DNA from: Flavihumibacter fluvii
Lineage (GTDB): Bacteria > Bacteroidota > Bacteroidia > Chitinophagales > Chitinophagaceae
Length of the DNA: 64,000 bases
Direction: 5' to 3'
Assembly (NCBI RefSeq): GCF_018595675.2
Contig: NZ_CP092333.1
Coordinates: 2,752,001 to 2,816,000, forward strand
The notes under the pieces were generated by a model. It was not told the origin of the DNA and did not search any database. It saw nothing but the letters and a program-made list of their open reading frames with translations. The position numbers were made by a program, and so were the translations under genes. Below, piece after piece: positions 63,023 to 64,000 of this stretch. Each line of letters opens with the position of its first letter. Position 1 is the stretch's first letter.

Positions 63023-64000
63023 TTGAAACTGAAGCAACCTATCTATATCATCGGACTCTTATTCTTTGTGTTTGGCTTTGTAACATGGCTGGGATCTGTT
63101 CTGATACCCTACCTGCGCATTGCCTGCGAGATCAGCAGTTTCGAGTCCTATTTTGTCGCGTTCTCATTTTACATCTCTTATACATTAATGGCCATTCCTG
63201 CTTCCCGGGTACTGAAACAAACTGGTTTCAAAAAAGGAATGTCTCTGGGTTTATTCATCATGGCCATCGGGGCTGTCATCTTTATCCCTGCTGCATTAGG
63301 CAGGCAATACGGCCTGTTCCTGCTGGGCCTGTTCGCGCAAGGTGCCGGACTCACCTTGCTGCAAACCGCAGCCAATCCTTATATCACCATCCTGGGTCCT
63401 AAGGAAAGCGCAGCAAAAAGAATCAGCATCATGGGCATCTGCAACGGTATTGCCGGCATGCTCGCACCCGCAATACTTGGTGCGGTGATCCTGCAAAATG
63501 CAGATGGACTTAGCGCCAGGATCGCCGGCATGACAGCTGCAGGCAAAATCAATGCACTGCAGGAACTCGCATCCAGGGTCATCCTGCCCTATTCGATCAT
63601 GGCGATCGTGTTGGTTTTACTGGCCCTGCTGATCCAGTTCTCCGGGTTACCAGATGTGGATGAAGACCCGGATGAAGAGGCGATTACTGTAACCCATAAC
63701 CGAAAAACCAGCATCTGGCAGTTCCCGCACCTTTTATTGGGTGTGAGTACACTATTTTTATATGTTGGAGTGGAGGTAATTGCGGTGGACAGCATCACCG
63801 GGTATGCTGAATACCAGGGACTACCCTTATCGAAAGCAAAGTTTTTTGCCAGCTTTACCTTACTGAATATGCTACTTGGTTATATAATCGGCATCACCTG
63901 TATTCCGCGGTTTATCCAACAGGAAAATGCATTGAAATGGTCGGCAGCAGCCGGATTGATTTTCGGCACCGCAGCATTATTGACCAGCGGTACCTTATCA
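63023..64000 (+). CDS. sugar MFS transporter (FucP/NagP/MurT-like), 3' end outside window
   Basis: Proton-coupled sugar importer of the FucP group. A TTG at 63023 opens the frame (LKLKQPIYIIGLLFFVFGFVTWL) 9 bases after murQ; no nearer ATG fits the start of helix 1. The characteristic segment LTLLQTAANPYITILGPKESAAKRISIMGICNGIAGMLAP lies near residues 112-155 and YVGVEVIAVDSI near 250. About 326 codons are visible. Partnered with murQ, MurNAc or GlcNAc is the likely substrate, as for MurT of Tannerella and NagP-type proteins. Confidence 0.92.
   Translation, partial: MKLKQPIYIIGLLFFVFGFVTWLGSVLIPYLRIACEISSFESYFVAFSFYISYTLMAIPASRVLKQTGFKKGMSLGLFIMAIGAVIFIPAALGRQYGLFLLGLFAQGAGLTLLQTAANPYITILGPKESAAKRISIMGICNGIAGMLAPAILGAVILQNADGLSARIAGMTAAGKINALQELASRVILPYSIMAIVLVLLALLIQFSGLPDVDEDPDEEAITVTHNRKTSIWQFPHLLLGVSTLFLYVGVEVIAVDSITGYAEYQGLPLSKAKFFASFTLLNMLLGYIIGITCIPRFIQQENALKWSAAAGLIFGTAALLTSGTLS

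Noticed and set aside
1-64000. tRNA, rRNA, CRISPR arrays, insertion sequences, prophage genes
   Set aside because: No TPsiC-like GGTTCGAATCC arms, regular spacer repeats, transposase or phage motifs were seen on reading either strand.

Overview
The window reads as a chromosome segment of a member of the Bacteroidota, most likely family Chitinophagaceae. The evidence is the short Bacteroidota-type primary sigma factor, a fused CcoN-CcoO oxidase subunit, promoters close to TTG-N18-20-TAnnTTTG, few Shine-Dalgarno sequences, and many secreted glycosidases with '...AQ' signal peptides. No tRNA, rRNA, CRISPR array, insertion sequence, prophage or SusC/SusD pair was recognised.

Layout. Positions 1-7.3 kb hold DNA polymerase IV (partial), a small Crp-like regulator with a DinB-fold protein, then a minus-strand housekeeping block: primary sigma factor, Ffh, S16 and RimM, with terminators after the sigma gene and between rpsP and rimM. 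Positions 7.3-13.1 kb hold an LptF/G permease, a twin-arginine superoxide dismutase overlapping a CDF metal exporter, an M20 dipeptidase and an S4 RNA-binding protein. Positions 13.1-24.6 kb are a complete cbb3 oxidase locus: a receiver-Crp/Fnr regulator, CcoI, CcoS, fused CcoNO, a CcoQ-like peptide, single-haem CcoP, CcoG, a FixH-like protein, a SafE-like membrane protein, and a membrane PAS histidine kinase with FixL-like haem-pocket positions. Two palindromes with the Crp/Fnr half-site spacing (TGA-N6-TCA) lie before ccoI and before ccoS-ccoNO.

Positions 24.6-36.8 kb hold a Nudix hydrolase, a secreted protein behind a hairpin-rich leader, a DUF4198 protein, a glutaminase-family protein, a GH5-like lipoprotein, a MacAB-like ABC export set, TrmD and an MFS exporter with a long leader. 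Positions 36.9-42.9 kb hold GH172, a fumarylacetoacetase-fold enzyme with the motif of 2-keto-3-deoxy-pentonate dehydratases, a DUF6786 lipoprotein and a UxaA-type dehydratase, opposed by an AraC regulator; this suggests an oxidative sugar-acid route. Positions 42.9-55.4 kb hold a minimal FKBP, GH116, an HGSNAT/NagX-like membrane acetyltransferase, a kinase-aminotransferase fusion, GH2, GH32 and a desaturase.

Positions 55.6-64 kb hold an Lrp regulator with an EamA exporter, a PafA-type phosphatase next to a possible CotH-like kinase-fold protein, GH43, and an operon of NagX-like protein, MurQ and a sugar MFS transporter that fits N-acetylmuramate or amino-sugar salvage. The strongest candidates for something new are the self-contained oxygen-response circuit around the cbb3 locus, the GH172/keto-deoxy-acid module, and the secreted kinase-like/phosphatase pair. 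All functional statements rest on motif reading; no database search was run.
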